From: Leptolyngbya sp. NIES-3755
GTDB lineage: Bacteria; Cyanobacteriota; Cyanobacteriia; Leptolyngbyales; Leptolyngbyaceae
Length of the DNA: 64,000 nucleotides
NCBI GenBank assembly: GCA_001548435.1
Contig: AP017308.1
Location: 1,063,030 to 1,127,029 of the forward strand
Direction: 5' to 3'
Shown: piece by piece, positions 1 through 11,582 of the stretch
Numbering within the stretch: the stretch's first letter is position 1
How the letters are laid out: every line of letters begins with the position of its first letter
Made by a program: the position numbers and the translations under genes
The notes under the pieces: generated by a model
What the model was told of the DNA's origin: nothing
What the model saw: the letters and a program-made list of their open reading frames with translations, nothing else
The model's database searches: none

Positions 1-40
1 AACCTCTAAACATTGGCTTTTTATAGTTCAACTTTCTAAG

Positions 41-79
41 ATGACAAATCGCCCTGTTGCTAAATTACAGTTTTGTCAT
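41..79. promoter_or_regulatory. Inverted repeat upstream of the two-component pair
   Basis: Perfect 8-nt arms ATGACAAA (41-48) and TTTGTCAT (72-79) with a 23-nt spacer lie about 60 bp before the response regulator start. It could be an operator for the regulator itself. Only the symmetry and position are seen; function is inferred. Confidence 0.3.
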
Positions 80-135
80 TTTTCGATCGAGAAACTGACT
101 CTAGAATGAAGAAGTCGAATCGGGCTGTTTGAGCC

Positions 136-813
136 GTGAATGTTCTCTTTGTCGAAGATGAAGTCAAAATCGCAAACTTTGTTCGAGCCGGATTGAAAGA
201 ACAAGGGTTTGTGGTGGATTATTGCGACAATGGGGACGACGGCTATTTTCAGGCGACTCATAATGACTATGATGTGATTGTGCTCGACATCATGGTTCCG
301 GGAAAAGATGGACTTGCAATTCTGAAGCATCTCCGCAAGTCTGGACATAATGTTCCGGTGATTCTGTTGACTGCACGAAATGAATTAGACGATCGACTAC
401 AAGGTTTGAATCTCGGTGCAGATGATTACATTGCGAAGCCGTTTTTTGTTGAGGAATTGGTAGCGCGAATTCATGCGGTGATTCGTCGGAGTGTGGGCGA
501 TCGACAAAATTTGCTCTCGGTTGGATCATTGAAGCTCGATCGCATTACTCGCCAAGTCACTTGCAATAATCATGCGATCGAACTGACCACTCGCGAGTTT
601 AACTTACTGGAATATCTGATGCGATCGCCCGGTCAAGTTTTTACTCGAACTCAAATACTAGAACACGTTTGGGGCTATGACTTTAATCCAAATACGAATG
701 TTGTCGATGTTTGTATTCAGCGAATTCGTAGAAAGATCGACCCATTAGACCAGACCGTTTGGATTGAGAGCATTCGAGGTGTGGGGTATCGATTCCGCAA
801 GCCAGAACTATGA
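136..813 (+). CDS. OmpR/PhoB-family response regulator
   Basis: A 225-residue DNA-binding response regulator. The receiver domain spans about residues 2-115, with the acidic pair near E7/D8, phosphoacceptor D51 (LDIMVP), switch T79 and K101 (AKPF). The C-terminal winged helix occupies about 125-222 and ends in the usual RIRRKID...GVGYRF signature. The start is GTG; no ATG fits better. Its stop overlaps the ATG of the downstream kinase by 4 nt (ATGA), so the two are co-translated and form a cognate pair. The closest cyanobacterial relatives are the RppA/NrsR and heavy-metal CusR types; the stimulus cannot be read from the sequence. Confidence 0.93.
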   Translation: MNVLFVEDEVKIANFVRAGLKEQGFVVDYCDNGDDGYFQATHNDYDVIVLDIMVPGKDGLAILKHLRKSGHNVPVILLTARNELDDRLQGLNLGADDYIAKPFFVEELVARIHAVIRRSVGDRQNLLSVGSLKLDRITRQVTCNNHAIELTTREFNLLEYLMRSPGQVFTRTQILEHVWGYDFNPNTNVVDVCIQRIRRKIDPLDQTVWIESIRGVGYRFRKPEL

Positions 814-2228
814 GATTGCGATCTTTTCGGCTCAGAATTGCATCCTTCTCTGCGGCACTTGCGGGCATCGCTCTGATGGGATTTGGAGCAATTTCTTGGG
901 TGCAGATTTACAATGCGAAGCTTAATCGATTAGATGCAGATTTGTTGAATCAATTGATGCGATCGAGCCGTTTACGCGATCGTGAGAATCGGTCACGATC
1001 TCCTAATTTTCCACCCGATGCGTTTGGGCGAAATACTTCGGCTGTTGTCTTAGTTCTAGATTCACAGAGCAATTTGCTTTATCAAAGCGATCCTTCCGAT
1101 TCTGAACTAAATCGAGTGTTGCGGCAGAGTGTTCAGTTTGCTCCTGCGCCATTAAAACGCGAACTATCACCCATTTCCTCTGATCGTCCGCCCCCACCTC
1201 GTCCACAGTTTCAAACGGAACAGGTCAATAGTGGTACATGGCGGATTGCAGCGGCAAATTTTCCAGATAATCGAGTTGCGATCGCAGTCAATTTACAAGC
1301 GATCGATCAAGAAATGGCTTCGATTCGCAATATCTTTCTCATTTCAATTCCAGGAATGTTGTTACTGGTTGCGGGTGGTGCGTGGATTGTTGCAGGTCGG
1401 GCATTGCAGCCAGTTCGACAGCTAACAGGTGCAATTCAGCGGGTGACTGTGACCGGACTCGATCAACGAATTCCAGTGGGTACGACTGATGTTGAGTTTG
1501 TACAACTGATTCAAGTGTTCAATCAGATGTTAGAGCGCTTAGAACGCAGTTTCACACAAGCTTCTCGATTTAGTGCAGATGCAGCTCATGAATTGAAAAC
1601 ACCATTAACGATTTTGCAAGGAGAATTAGAGCGATCGCTGCAACAAGTTGAACCAGGATCAGAAGTACAACAACGATTAAGCAGTTTGTTAGACGAAGTC
1701 CATCGACTCAGTAGCATTATGCGAAAGCTGTTGTTACTGTCACTTGCTGATGCTGGACAAATGAGCTTGTATCGGGTTGAGGTAGATGTTTCTAAGCTAT
1801 TGATTGAGATGTTAGAAGATATTGAACTGCTTGCACCGCATTTATCTGTAGAGGCTGATATTCGTAACAGTCTACGAGTTCAAGGCGATCGAGATTTGCT
1901 CTATCAAGTGCTACAGAATCTATTCAGCAATGCAATTAAATACAATCTCGCTGAGGGTTGGATCAAGATTGATGCTCGATCGATCAATTCAGCGGTTCAA
2001 GTGAGAATTGCGAATGCTTCTAAGGAAATTCCCGTTGAAGATCGCGATCGTATCTTCGATCGATTTCACCGAGGTGATCCGGCTCGAACTCGCAAAGTTG
2101 AAGGACTTGGATTAGGACTGAGTTTGGCACGTGAGATTGTTCGGGCACATCAAGGTGATCTGAAGCTAGAGGCAACTCGATCAGGAGAAACCGCGTTTAT
2201 TCTCACTTTGCCAACCGTAAAGTTCTAA
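810..2228 (+). CDS. Membrane sensor histidine kinase
   Basis: A 472-residue sensor kinase, partner of the regulator it overlaps by 4 nt. Residues about 10-32 and 175-197 are transmembrane helices bracketing a roughly 140-residue extracytoplasmic domain with a proline-rich stretch (near 125-132). A HAMP linker follows. The HisKA H-box AAHELKTPL carries phospho-acceptor H260. The ATPase has N-box NLFSNAIKYN, a DRIFDRFHRGD F-box region and G-box GLGLGLSLA, all intact. The architecture resembles CusS/RppB kinases for metal or redox stress. It ends with no gap before the convergent MCP gene and no visible terminator. Confidence 0.93.
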   Translation: MRLRSFRLRIASFSAALAGIALMGFGAISWVQIYNAKLNRLDADLLNQLMRSSRLRDRENRSRSPNFPPDAFGRNTSAVVLVLDSQSNLLYQSDPSDSELNRVLRQSVQFAPAPLKRELSPISSDRPPPPRPQFQTEQVNSGTWRIAAANFPDNRVAIAVNLQAIDQEMASIRNIFLISIPGMLLLVAGGAWIVAGRALQPVRQLTGAIQRVTVTGLDQRIPVGTTDVEFVQLIQVFNQMLERLERSFTQASRFSADAAHELKTPLTILQGELERSLQQVEPGSEVQQRLSSLLDEVHRLSSIMRKLLLLSLADAGQMSLYRVEVDVSKLLIEMLEDIELLAPHLSVEADIRNSLRVQGDRDLLYQVLQNLFSNAIKYNLAEGWIKIDARSINSAVQVRIANASKEIPVEDRDRIFDRFHRGDPARTRKVEGLGLGLSLAREIVRAHQGDLKLEATRSGETAFILTLPTVKF

Positions 2229-5096
2229 CTATTCTCGATCGCTCGCTTGTACCTTGAACATTCCAACCGAGGATTGAAGTTCATCTGCAACATCGACGGT
2301 TTGCCGCAACGCTTTCGACACTCGCACCGAGGAATCTGAAGTTAGCGTCGAAACCTGCGCCACTTCTTTGATCAATTCTGTGACGGATTGCGAAGTACTT
2401 GCCTGAGAAACCATTGCTTCAGAAATCGAATTCACTAAGCTATCCATTTGCTCAGAAACTTGAACGACATGAATCAGACTTTGTTTAGCATTTCGGGCGA
2501 GATGGGCACCTTCTACAACTTGTGTCGCTCCTCGGTTCATAGCTTCGACTACTTCGGTAATTTGTTGCTGCGTCGTTTCAATCAATGCTGCAATTTCACG
2601 AGTCGCAGTTGCCGATCGAGAAGCAAGTTCCCCAATCTCATTTGCGACAATTCCAAATCCACGACCCTGTTCCCCTGCACGAGTGGCTTCGATACTGGCA
2701 TTAATCGCCAATAAGTCAGTTTGAGTCGCTAAATCATTGATCAATGACACGACTCGACCGATTTGCTGAGAAGATTCGCCTAATTGTTTTACTTTGCGGG
2801 TGGCATCTTCCACAGTAGCTCTGAGACTATAGATGCTAGTCACCGTAGAATCCATAACGCTTTCACCAGATTTGGCAGCATTGGTGGCGTTTTGTGACAC
2901 GATCGCGGCTTGTTGAGCACGTTCAGCCACTACTTGCATAGATAACGTCATTTGCTCAACCGAATCTAAAGTACGAGTCGTTTCTTGTGCTTGTTGACGG
3001 GCTTGCTCTGCTAAATGATTGACCTCATCTTCGTTTTGACTGACGAGATGACTCACTTGAGTTGAAGTTTGTTTAACTTTGAGAACCAGATCCCGCAAGC
3101 TTTCAACGACAGCATTGAAGAAATCTGCGATCGTTCCGAGATCATCAGCGCTAACATTCGCTCGAACGGTTAAATCTCCAGCAGAAACATTCTGAATCTC
3201 ACCTAGAAGTTGAATGATTTGCTGTTGAATTGAGCTTTTCCGAATTTCAGCATTTTGCAGCGCAGTTTGCCGCTCTTGTAGTAAATTCGATTGATCCAAA
3301 GCATAGCCAATTTGGGCGACAAGCTGCGTGAAAAAGGTGATTTCGGAGGCTTGCCAATCCCGTTCTCGTTCACAACTTTGAGCGCAAACCAGTCCTACAA
3401 TTCGATCGTCTTGTTTCAGGGGGACAGCAATTTCAGCTTTGGTATTAAATGCCGTGAGTTGCTGTCGATAGCTCTCGTTCATTTCCTTGGTAGCATCTTT
3501 GATCACCCAAGCAGCTTGAGTGCTGTATTGCTCTAATCGATCGACTCCCAAAGGTGCTTTGATCGACTTCTGATGAACGCTGAAATTCTGATTCTCTAGC
3601 GATTCAGCAATCACTGTTCCATCGACTGTACCAGACGCGAATTGATACACCACAATTCGATCGAGCTTCAAAAAGTTCCGAGCTTCATCGATCGCAGTTT
3701 GCAAAATTTGAGTCGGATTGAGCGATCGCCGCATTCTGACGGTGATTTCGCTTAAAGCTCTGGCTTCTCGTATTTGTTGTTCTTGTCTTGTGACTTCATT
3801 TGCTAAAGAAACTTCGGAAGTATGGATACTATCTGCCATCTGATTGAATGCGATCGCGAGTTGTCCAACTTCATCTTTCGCAAAAACCTGAGCGCGAACG
3901 GTTCGATCTCCCTTGGCAAAAGCTTCCGTCGTTTGCTGCAATTCCTGAATGGGTTTAAGCACAATTCGACGAAAGATTGCAGTCCAAACAAGGATTGCCG
4001 CGATCGCGAGTGCAAAGACGATCGCTTCTTGTTGAAGACTGTTCCACAACAGTTGATTTAAGGACTGTTCTGGAGTTCCCCGCACGATTACCGCGCTTGC
4101 ATTCTCATCGATCACAGGAACAGATCCATCTGGGGTTTCAACAATGCGACTCGGAACTGCTTTAGCTGCAACCGTGTAGGTTTGTCCGTTGATATCAATG
4201 CGTTGAGTCACAGGTTCGCCTTTTGCCTCGATCGCAGATTTTAGAATGGCTGGATCAGACAATGCAATATCAATCTGAGACTGTCTGCTCGCATCTTGTT
4301 TGAGGGCTGTGGCTAAACCAAACTCATTGTTCTCGCGTCGAAAATACACGGCACTGTAACCACCATCAAAGGCATTGATCGTATTTTCAACGATCGGTAA
4401 TTTGCGATTTACGATATCTCCGAATACGAGAACACCGATAATTTCTGAATTTTCTCGATCGCGCACTGGAGTCACGACATAGCGAATCAGCGCGTCTTGT
4501 TTCGAGAATCCATCGGGTAAAGGCGGTGATTCTTTGCTGAGTTCATCCCAACTGACGACGCTGGTTGCTTTGACTTGTTGCCCGTCTTTAAGCACTTGTT
4601 GAATCAGAGGAACTAGACCTGAATTGGTGACCGTTTCTTTCGATCGTGGTTTGTTAGCATTTGCGACAATGCGTAGATCTTTGCCGATCAAGGTGGCATA
4701 TTCCATTCGTCGCGCTTTGACTTCGTTTTGCAGAATTTGTTGTAGCTGAGTTTGCAAATCGGGCGCGAGATTTTCGTTGCGCTGATGGTTTCGAGCAGCG
4801 GTGATCAGGGCTGGATTGTCGGATTGTCCGCGTGATCCGAAACCCATTTGATTGATTTTGATGTTGTAGTTGGTTTCGGTGACCGCGACTTCTGATTTGG
4901 CTTGCGACCGTAGCTGGGTGCGGAGACTGTTTGTGAGTACGATCGTAGAACCGATGCCGAGTCCGATGATTGGAATCAGTTCACAGACTAAGAGAGCGAC
5001 AAGCTGTTTTCGCCCGATCGATAAGTTGTGAAACCAATTTGTCAAGGTTGGAGTGCGGCGAGATTGTGCGATGGAAGCGGGTGGGGTGTCTAACAT
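2229..5096 (-). CDS. Methyl-accepting phototaxis/chemotaxis protein, GAF without bilin Cys
   Basis: A 955-residue transducer. TM1 is near residues 33-55 and TM2 near 350-370, bracketing a Cache-like sensor. A HAMP follows, then a GAF domain (about 455-620), a second HAMP-like segment and a C-terminal MCP signalling domain with the tip region [20 protein letters not shown]. The GAF aligns with cyanobacteriochrome GAFs, but the chromophore Cys-His is replaced by S542-Y543 (ESYRQQL), so covalent bilin binding is not expected. It is the last gene of the phototaxis operon, 200 bp after CheA, and resembles PixJ2/PilJ-type partners. Start ATG at 5096. Confidence 0.9.
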   Translation of the reverse strand: MLDTPPASIAQSRRTPTLTNWFHNLSIGRKQLVALLVCELIPIIGLGIGSTIVLTNSLRTQLRSQAKSEVAVTETNYNIKINQMGFGSRGQSDNPALITAARNHQRNENLAPDLQTQLQQILQNEVKARRMEYATLIGKDLRIVANANKPRSKETVTNSGLVPLIQQVLKDGQQVKATSVVSWDELSKESPPLPDGFSKQDALIRYVVTPVRDRENSEIIGVLVFGDIVNRKLPIVENTINAFDGGYSAVYFRRENNEFGLATALKQDASRQSQIDIALSDPAILKSAIEAKGEPVTQRIDINGQTYTVAAKAVPSRIVETPDGSVPVIDENASAVIVRGTPEQSLNQLLWNSLQQEAIVFALAIAAILVWTAIFRRIVLKPIQELQQTTEAFAKGDRTVRAQVFAKDEVGQLAIAFNQMADSIHTSEVSLANEVTRQEQQIREARALSEITVRMRRSLNPTQILQTAIDEARNFLKLDRIVVYQFASGTVDGTVIAESLENQNFSVHQKSIKAPLGVDRLEQYSTQAAWVIKDATKEMNESYRQQLTAFNTKAEIAVPLKQDDRIVGLVCAQSCERERDWQASEITFFTQLVAQIGYALDQSNLLQERQTALQNAEIRKSSIQQQIIQLLGEIQNVSAGDLTVRANVSADDLGTIADFFNAVVESLRDLVLKVKQTSTQVSHLVSQNEDEVNHLAEQARQQAQETTRTLDSVEQMTLSMQVVAERAQQAAIVSQNATNAAKSGESVMDSTVTSIYSLRATVEDATRKVKQLGESSQQIGRVVSLINDLATQTDLLAINASIEATRAGEQGRGFGIVANEIGELASRSATATREIAALIETTQQQITEVVEAMNRGATQVVEGAHLARNAKQSLIHVVQVSEQMDSLVNSISEAMVSQASTSQSVTELIKEVAQVSTLTSDSSVRVSKALRQTVDVADELQSSVGMFKVQASDRE

Positions 5097-5296
5097 AGAA
5101 AAATGGCGCGGGGGAACAAATCACTCCTTGAACGGGTGCTCGATCGATGAATGAGTTGCGACTTCATTTTCGTCCACCAACGAAATCGGAACTCAGCAGA
5201 TCGAACAGACGTTCTTAGAGTTATTAAAAAGGATTTTGTCGCAATTCGAGTGTTTTCTTTGACAACTTTTCGGACGAAATTGCCAAACGAAGACCC

Positions 5297-8188
5297 TTAC
5301 GCTGGGACAGTCGATTGAACCATATTTTCCAAGGTTCGTAACAGAACTTGTTCGTTGTATGGTTTTGAGAAGTATGCCGATGCACCTAGACTCTCAGCAA
5401 GCTTCCGGTGTTTTTCGCCACTCCGAGAAGTCAGCATCATTACGGGAAGTTGTGAGAGTAGATTGTCCGATCGCAGTTTTGCTAAAAAGCCATATCCATC
5501 CAATCGCGGCATTTCAATGTCACAGATGACGGCTTGTACGGCTAAACCGGCTTCGAGTCGTTCGATCGCGTCCTGTCCGTCTTTGGCTTGCTCGACTCGA
5601 TAGCCCGATCGCTCTAGCGTTAATGCCAAGAACCGCCGGACATTGATCGAATCGTCTACGACTAAAACGGTTGGAGTTGAACTTCCGGGGAGTTCCGCAC
5701 GAGGCGTTGAACTGGCTTTGAGTTGATCGCGGAAGGCATTGTCGATCGCGGGTTGAGTGTCCGATCGCTCACAGCTTGTAATCCATCGGAGCAATTCTGT
5801 CACATTCACCAGCGGGACAACGCGACCATCACCGAGAATCGTTGCCCCACTAAATCCAGTCGGTAAGCCTAAGTTACCCTCTACTTTCCGAATCGTGGCT
5901 TCTTGCTCACCCCAACAGCGATCGATATGAACTCCAAACCATTGTGGGTCTTGATGAAGAATGATCACGCTCGGAGAAGCGATCGTCGGTGGCGTTTCAA
6001 AGCCATGTGGAATTCGCGGACAGTTGAACCGGAGCCATTTTTGCAGTCGAACCAGTTGCACCATTTGAGCTTGCCAGTTCAACACTTCACTACCGGGGGT
6101 TTGAATGACCTGAGCGGGTTGCAGTAAGAACAATTCAGAAACCACATCGGTCGGGAAGGCAAGTAACATTCCAGCACTCTCAACCAGCAGTACTTTAACC
6201 GTCGAAAGTGTGAATGGAACAGACAACGTGAACGTTGTGCCCACGCCAGCTTTGGTGTTCACACTAATTTCGCCTCTGATCTGTTTGAGATTGCTCCGAA
6301 CTACGTCCATCCCAACCCCACGACCGGATAAGGCTGTGACTTGACTACTCGTTGTAAATCCAGGTTCAAAAATGAGTGATAACAGTTCCTCATCACGAGC
6401 CGCATCGAGCAAGACTGGATCAAGTCCCATTTGTTCGGCTCGATCGCGAATTTTGTCGATCGGGATTCCTTCACCGTCATCTCGAACCGTAATCACAGTG
6501 CGATTTCCTTCGTTCGAGGCGCGAATTTCGATCACTCCTTCCGGGGATTTGCCACGAGTTTCCCGCACGTTGGGCGCTTCAATTCCATGATCAAACGCAT
6601 TTCGTAACAAGTGCATTAATGGATCGCTCAAAGTTTCGAGAATATTTCGATCGATCAAGGTTCCCGCGCCGCCCATATCAAATCGAACTTGCTTGCCATA
6701 CTGCAACGACCATTCCCGCAAAGCACGAGGAAAACGGTTCAAAATGTCCGAAATTGGGCGCATTCGCAACTGTGACAGACCACTTTGCATTTGTTTTGCG
6801 GTCTTGTTCAAGTTCCGAGCAGACTGATCCGTGTCATCTAAGCTCAGATCAATGTCTTCGGTGACTTCTTGAAGTTGTACGATCGTTTCCATCACCTGCT
6901 GAGAAAGCAAGTGCAAATCACCATATCGATCGAGTTCTAACGCATCAAAGCCCGCTCGACGGTTTGAGCTATCCGTGAGCGCCCGTTGTCCAACTAAAGT
7001 AACGCGATCGTATGCCATCCTTAACTTAGAGTTCACTTGATCAAGCGTTTGCACCCGTTCATGCAACGTTCTGGAGAGTGTTCTCAATCGCTTGAGGTAC
7101 AGATCCAAACCATTGCGATCGATCGTCAGTTCCCCAAACAAATCATTTAACTGATTCAACTGCCGCACAGGAACACGAACCGTTGCATCTTCATTTTCTG
7201 CAACTGGAGCCGCTTCAGGTTCCGCTTCAAGCACTTTAAAGTCAGTGACTTGAGGTTCAGAAGGAGCGGATCTCGCAGGAGCCGGAATCGGTTGAAAATC
7301 GGTATATCCTGCTTCATCAATACTATCGAGTGCTTCAGTAAACCAATCTCCCACACTCGGTTCGAGCACAGACGGGGTGTCGGTGAAATCGGATAGTTCC
7401 GGAATTGAGCCATCGATCGATACTGGAATCTGATTGTATTGACCCGCGATCGCAAACAGTTGAGCCGTTCGCCAAGACTTCAGCGCACTTTCAGCAAGCT
7501 GGATTGTTTCGACTTCTGAATTTTCAACCTGTTGCGAAACCGATTGACAAAGACGAATAAAGTTTGTCAATTGCAGCATTTCACCCAATCCGCCCAATTC
7601 CTGCGCCAGAATCGAAACTTCCTCACGCAGACAAGGCTGATCCGGTGTAGCTAAAACCGCTTCCAATCGCTGCAAACAGCCTTCCACTTCACTTTCAAAC
7701 AACAGCGGCACAATGTCCTGACCTTCTTCGGGAGACAGGACCGATGCTGCATTTTCTTCCTGAGGATCGCCCAATTCTGAGTGCAACGCATCGAACACCG
7801 GATAAGCTTCAACCGAGAGCCAATTTGCATCGACACAAGAAGCTTGATGACGGTGTAAAGATTCTCGATCGAACTCCACGACTTGCCGCAAACAGCCTAC
7901 CCCTGCCAACAGCAAATTCTCTAATCTAGGGGTGACCGTAATCGATTTATCAATCTTCAGCACTTTCCAGGAATCTTCCAGCCGATGGGCAAGCTCACTG
8001 AGAACCTGAAACCCCATCATGCCTGCACCCCCTTTGATCGAGTGCGCTGCTCGTAATGCCGCGTTTGCTTTGGAAGCATCGATCGGATGACTCGACACGC
8101 CCAAAATCGTGGCATCCAGCGTATCCAGATACTCTTGCGCCTCGTCGAGAAACTGACGGCGAATTTCAAGCTCTCTATCTTGCTTCAT
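5297..8188 (-). CDS. Hybrid CheA histidine kinase (PixL/PilL-like)
   Basis: A 963-residue CheA fused to a receiver. The N-terminal HPt domain carries H49 (AAHSIKGGAG). A variable linker to about residue 330 is followed by the dimerisation helix pair, the HATPase domain (LLRNAFDHGIE; GRGVGMDVV), a CheW-like coupling domain, and a C-terminal receiver (VLVVDDSINVRR; VICDIEMPRLDG). This layout is that of PixL and HmpE in cyanobacterial type IV pilus systems. It should autophosphorylate and pass phosphate to the CheY-type and PatA-like regulators upstream. The ATG lies 3 nt from the stop of the preceding MCP gene, so the two are translationally linked. Confidence 0.94.
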   Translation of the reverse strand: MKQDRELEIRRQFLDEAQEYLDTLDATILGVSSHPIDASKANAALRAAHSIKGGAGMMGFQVLSELAHRLEDSWKVLKIDKSITVTPRLENLLLAGVGCLRQVVEFDRESLHRHQASCVDANWLSVEAYPVFDALHSELGDPQEENAASVLSPEEGQDIVPLLFESEVEGCLQRLEAVLATPDQPCLREEVSILAQELGGLGEMLQLTNFIRLCQSVSQQVENSEVETIQLAESALKSWRTAQLFAIAGQYNQIPVSIDGSIPELSDFTDTPSVLEPSVGDWFTEALDSIDEAGYTDFQPIPAPARSAPSEPQVTDFKVLEAEPEAAPVAENEDATVRVPVRQLNQLNDLFGELTIDRNGLDLYLKRLRTLSRTLHERVQTLDQVNSKLRMAYDRVTLVGQRALTDSSNRRAGFDALELDRYGDLHLLSQQVMETIVQLQEVTEDIDLSLDDTDQSARNLNKTAKQMQSGLSQLRMRPISDILNRFPRALREWSLQYGKQVRFDMGGAGTLIDRNILETLSDPLMHLLRNAFDHGIEAPNVRETRGKSPEGVIEIRASNEGNRTVITVRDDGEGIPIDKIRDRAEQMGLDPVLLDAARDEELLSLIFEPGFTTSSQVTALSGRGVGMDVVRSNLKQIRGEISVNTKAGVGTTFTLSVPFTLSTVKVLLVESAGMLLAFPTDVVSELFLLQPAQVIQTPGSEVLNWQAQMVQLVRLQKWLRFNCPRIPHGFETPPTIASPSVIILHQDPQWFGVHIDRCWGEQEATIRKVEGNLGLPTGFSGATILGDGRVVPLVNVTELLRWITSCERSDTQPAIDNAFRDQLKASSTPRAELPGSSTPTVLVVDDSINVRRFLALTLERSGYRVEQAKDGQDAIERLEAGLAVQAVICDIEMPRLDGYGFLAKLRSDNLLSQLPVMMLTSRSGEKHRKLAESLGASAYFSKPYNEQVLLRTLENMVQSTVPA

Positions 8189-8191
8189 TGG

Positions 8192-10981
8192 TTAGCCCAC
8201 CTTAAACGCGCCCACTGATTCCTGTAGCTCTTGTGCCACATCCACGGTTTGTCGCAGCGATCGAGAAACATCAAGTGAAGCCGCAGAAGTTCGTCCCGCT
8301 GCTTCTACAATGTCCTGCATCAACTGTGTGACCGCATCCGAAGTTTGTACTTGAGTCACGGTTGCATCTGAAATCGATTGCACCAGATCATCAATGCGTC
8401 GGGAAACTAACAGAATTTGCTCTAAGCTCTGTTTCGCATTATCCACCAGTCGTGTTCCTTCTACGACCTGAGAGGTGCCTTGTTCCATCGCTTCGACCAC
8501 TTCTGAGGTTTCGCGCTGAATCGTCGCCACAATCTGTTCAATCTCACGCGTTGCGGCTGCCGATCGTGCTGCCAATTCCCCCACTTCTTCTGCGACGACC
8601 GCAAACCCTTGAGAGCCTTCATCCGCTCGCGCTGCTTCAATTCCAGCGTTAATCGCCAGTAAGTTCGTCTGCATCGCGATTTGATTGATCAGCGAAACCA
8701 CTTTAGAAATTTGCTGAGACGATTCACCTAAGCGTTTTACTTTCTTCGCCGTTTCGCCGATCGTATCCCTCAAGCCGAGAATGTTCTGTACGGTCAACTC
8801 CATCGCAATTCCGCCTGCTTCAGCGGTCGAAGAAGCTTCACGGGCAACATGGGCAGCTTGTTGGGCACTGTATGAAACGGTTTGAATCGATCGCACCATG
8901 TTCTGGACAGAGTTCAAGGTTCGAGTCGTTTCATCCGCTTGTTTGACGGCTTCTTCTGAAAGTTGGCGGATCGCTTGTTCATCCCCGTTCAGCGAACTGT
9001 TGACTTGAACCGCAGCAGATTTTACCTGAGTGACGATTTGACGAAGACTTTCTACGATCGAGTTAAAGAAATCTGCAACGGTTCCGATTTCTCCAGCGGT
9101 CACATCCGCACGAACCGTTAAATCGCCATCCACTGCACCTTCAACATCGCTCAACAGATCAATGAGTTGCATTTGCAATTCTTCTTTCTGTTGTTGCCGT
9201 TCTTCGGATAGTTGTTCTGCGGCTTTTCTCGCTTCCTCAGTTTGTTGAAGTAGCATGGCTTGGTCGAGTGCATATCCGATTTGAGCCGCTAACTGTCCGA
9301 AAAAGTCAATTTCCTCAGCTTTCCATTGACGTGGAGCAGAACATTGATGGGCACAGATTAACCCGATCAATTCTTTGTTCTGCAAAATCGGGGCCACAAC
9401 GTTCGCTTGAACTTCTAAACGTTCCAAAATCTCACAGTGGCAATGCGTTAGGCTAGTTTTCCGCAAGTCTTCCATCGACCAGACTCGACCATCGCGATAT
9501 CGATCGACTAAAGAGGCTTCCATCGGATCGTTAATGATCTTACCGAATGCCTTTGTCCAACCCGGAGCAACGGATTCTGTCGTAATCGTACCGCTTTGAT
9601 AGTCCGGTGCAAATCGATAGATGACGACGCGATCGACTTTCATAAAGTCACGAATCTCATCCACGCTTGCTGTGAAAATATCATCTGGAGACAGCGATCG
9701 ACGAATTTTCACCACAATTTGATTCAGCAATCGAGCGCGATCGGCACTTTCGGTTTGCTGACTAACAAACGTTTGTAACTGTCCCGCCATCAAATTGATA
9801 TTGCTTCCCAAAACGCCGATCTCATCTTCGCCCTGAACCGTCAAGCGGGTGTCTAACTTACCGTCTCCCAGTTCTTTCACCGCGCCCGTCGCTGCCAAAA
9901 TTGGACGAGTTGCACGATCGGCTAACCATTTCGCTAACAATCCCGTTAGAACAACCGCTGCTCCAGTTCCAAATAAGAAGGTCCAAAGTAACTGTCTTTG
10001 AGGCGCATACGCAACTTCAGTCGGCACAGAAAGCACCACATCCCAACCGAGATCAGGTAAGCGATCGCGCCCCGTCCACGGGACAAAACTGGTCAGCACT
10101 TCCTCAGTCTCGTTCCCAATTTTGGAATTAATCACGCGAGAATTCAGCGATCGACGAGACTGAATTTCCGAAAACTGCGAATAGACCGAAGTTGCAATCT
10201 GTCCGCTCTTCGCTTCTTGCGAGGACAGGAAGATCTGATTACTCGCATCTAAGATACTGAACTCTGCTCCCGCCCGATTGTAGTTCTGTAGTTCCGATGC
10301 CAAACTCCTAATCGGCATCACAGCACGAATAATTCCGGTGCGTCGATTGGTTCCGCTTTCTTGAACGGGAGCCGTGATGTAGACCATGTAAGCTCCGGTG
10401 TTATCAGCGCGAACCGGACGACTAATCAACACCCGATTCGACTGGACAGCAGCGCGGAAATAATCTTGATCCCCTTGTGATCCGATCGAACTGCGATCGT
10501 TTTGCAGCACCACATTGCCATTCAGGTCAAACAATGCAACGCCTTCATACACTCCGCTTGTCTCAATAAATCGTTCTAGCAGTGCTCGTTTCTCATCTTG
10601 CGAGACCGCATCTCGAACGGCTGGAACTGTTAATAATGGAAGATTCGAGAGTAACTGGACATCCGCCGTCCGCTCTGCCATAAAGCTCGTGACTCGTTGG
10701 CTCAGCGTACTTGCCAGCGTTTCTTCTGAGGCAATGATTTGTCCGGTAATCGATCGATTCGCAAACGTATAGGCGATCGTACCAATGGCGAGAACAGGCA
10801 GCGTTCCAATGGCGATCGCGAGAACCGTCGCTTTCGTTTTCAGGCTTAATCGCTTCAAAGCTGCGATCGAGGGAACCTGATTCAAGGACGGACGTTTCAC
10901 AGTCGTAGCTTTCGCGGGCACTTCGATCACAGCCGGTTCGACGGGTTGATCCCGCTGAGCTGTGTTTAGTTGATCAACCAT
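8192..10981 (-). CDS. PixJ-like MCP with a cyanobacteriochrome-type GAF domain
   Basis: A 929-residue transducer. TM1 is near residues 50-73, followed by a Cache-type extracytoplasmic domain, TM2 near 330-350, HAMP, GAF (about 425-590), a second HAMP-like segment, and the MCP signalling domain ([20 protein letters not shown]). The GAF holds the canonical cyanobacteriochrome attachment motif: C514-H515 in [19 protein letters not shown], aligning with the L-x-x-C-H-x-x-x-L-x-x-x-x-V-x-A-N pattern of PixJ. The second-Cys DxCF position reads DPME, so DXCF-type two-cysteine chemistry is absent. Likely a photoreceptor for phototaxis, working through the adjacent CheW and CheA. Confidence 0.92.
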   Translation of the reverse strand: MVDQLNTAQRDQPVEPAVIEVPAKATTVKRPSLNQVPSIAALKRLSLKTKATVLAIAIGTLPVLAIGTIAYTFANRSITGQIIASEETLASTLSQRVTSFMAERTADVQLLSNLPLLTVPAVRDAVSQDEKRALLERFIETSGVYEGVALFDLNGNVVLQNDRSSIGSQGDQDYFRAAVQSNRVLISRPVRADNTGAYMVYITAPVQESGTNRRTGIIRAVMPIRSLASELQNYNRAGAEFSILDASNQIFLSSQEAKSGQIATSVYSQFSEIQSRRSLNSRVINSKIGNETEEVLTSFVPWTGRDRLPDLGWDVVLSVPTEVAYAPQRQLLWTFLFGTGAAVVLTGLLAKWLADRATRPILAATGAVKELGDGKLDTRLTVQGEDEIGVLGSNINLMAGQLQTFVSQQTESADRARLLNQIVVKIRRSLSPDDIFTASVDEIRDFMKVDRVVIYRFAPDYQSGTITTESVAPGWTKAFGKIINDPMEASLVDRYRDGRVWSMEDLRKTSLTHCHCEILERLEVQANVVAPILQNKELIGLICAHQCSAPRQWKAEEIDFFGQLAAQIGYALDQAMLLQQTEEARKAAEQLSEERQQQKEELQMQLIDLLSDVEGAVDGDLTVRADVTAGEIGTVADFFNSIVESLRQIVTQVKSAAVQVNSSLNGDEQAIRQLSEEAVKQADETTRTLNSVQNMVRSIQTVSYSAQQAAHVAREASSTAEAGGIAMELTVQNILGLRDTIGETAKKVKRLGESSQQISKVVSLINQIAMQTNLLAINAGIEAARADEGSQGFAVVAEEVGELAARSAAATREIEQIVATIQRETSEVVEAMEQGTSQVVEGTRLVDNAKQSLEQILLVSRRIDDLVQSISDATVTQVQTSDAVTQLMQDIVEAAGRTSAASLDVSRSLRQTVDVAQELQESVGAFKVG

Positions 10982-11069
10982 AAGTCAAAGTTCTGATACG
11001 GGTAGGTAGGGTAGATGAGATGTAGGTGCATACGATCGCCTGATGAATAGAGAACACAGAGAGCAAACA

Positions 11070-11579
11070 CTAAGAATGCTGGAGGAGTGGCGCTTGTAAA
11101 ATCGCTTCACCATCCAGCATAAAGATCACGTCTTGAGCCTGTAAGATGCAGGCGCGGGAATAAGGAATCAATCCTTTGGTTACATGGCTCGGAACAGGTT
11201 GCAGCGTATCTGGGAGCGCCCAAGCAATGCCATCGACTCGTTTTACGGCTGCCGCAACTGCGATCGATCCCGTCCTCAAAATCACAATGTCATATTGCTG
11301 AGGACTGTAATCTAATCTGCCAACATCGAGCAGCATTGCTAGATCAATCACCCACAATACCTTACTTCGACGGTGCATCAATCCTAGAAGACCTGGCATC
11401 ATGTTCGGGATCGGAGTCAGGTAGCGCGGTTGCAGGACCATCACTTCCTGAACTTGTCGCATCGGTAAGCCGACTTGTGTGCCTTGTCCGACTTCAAATT
11501 TGAGATAGCTTTCTCCCAGATTTGGGGGAGCAATCTCGCCTCGTCGGGTCGTTGTCAGGGTCAAAACTGAGTTATCCAC
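11070..11579 (-). CDS. CheW-like coupling protein (PixI/PilI-like)
   Basis: A 169-residue single-domain CheW. The motifs LKFEVGQGTQVGLPMRQVQEV, NMMPGLLGLMHRRSKVLWVIDLAMLL and the later KGLIPY...VIFMLDGEAIL match the two-subdomain beta barrel of CheW/PilI. It bridges the transducers to the CheA kinase. It starts 3 nt after the stop of the CheY-like gene and lies 88 bp before the first MCP gene. ATG at 11579 is preceded by a GGAGG-like site inside the end of the upstream gene. Confidence 0.92.
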   Translation of the reverse strand: MDNSVLTLTTTRRGEIAPPNLGESYLKFEVGQGTQVGLPMRQVQEVMVLQPRYLTPIPNMMPGLLGLMHRRSKVLWVIDLAMLLDVGRLDYSPQQYDIVILRTGSIAVAAAVKRVDGIAWALPDTLQPVPSHVTKGLIPYSRACILQAQDVIFMLDGEAILQAPLLQHS

Positions 11580-11582
11580 GGG

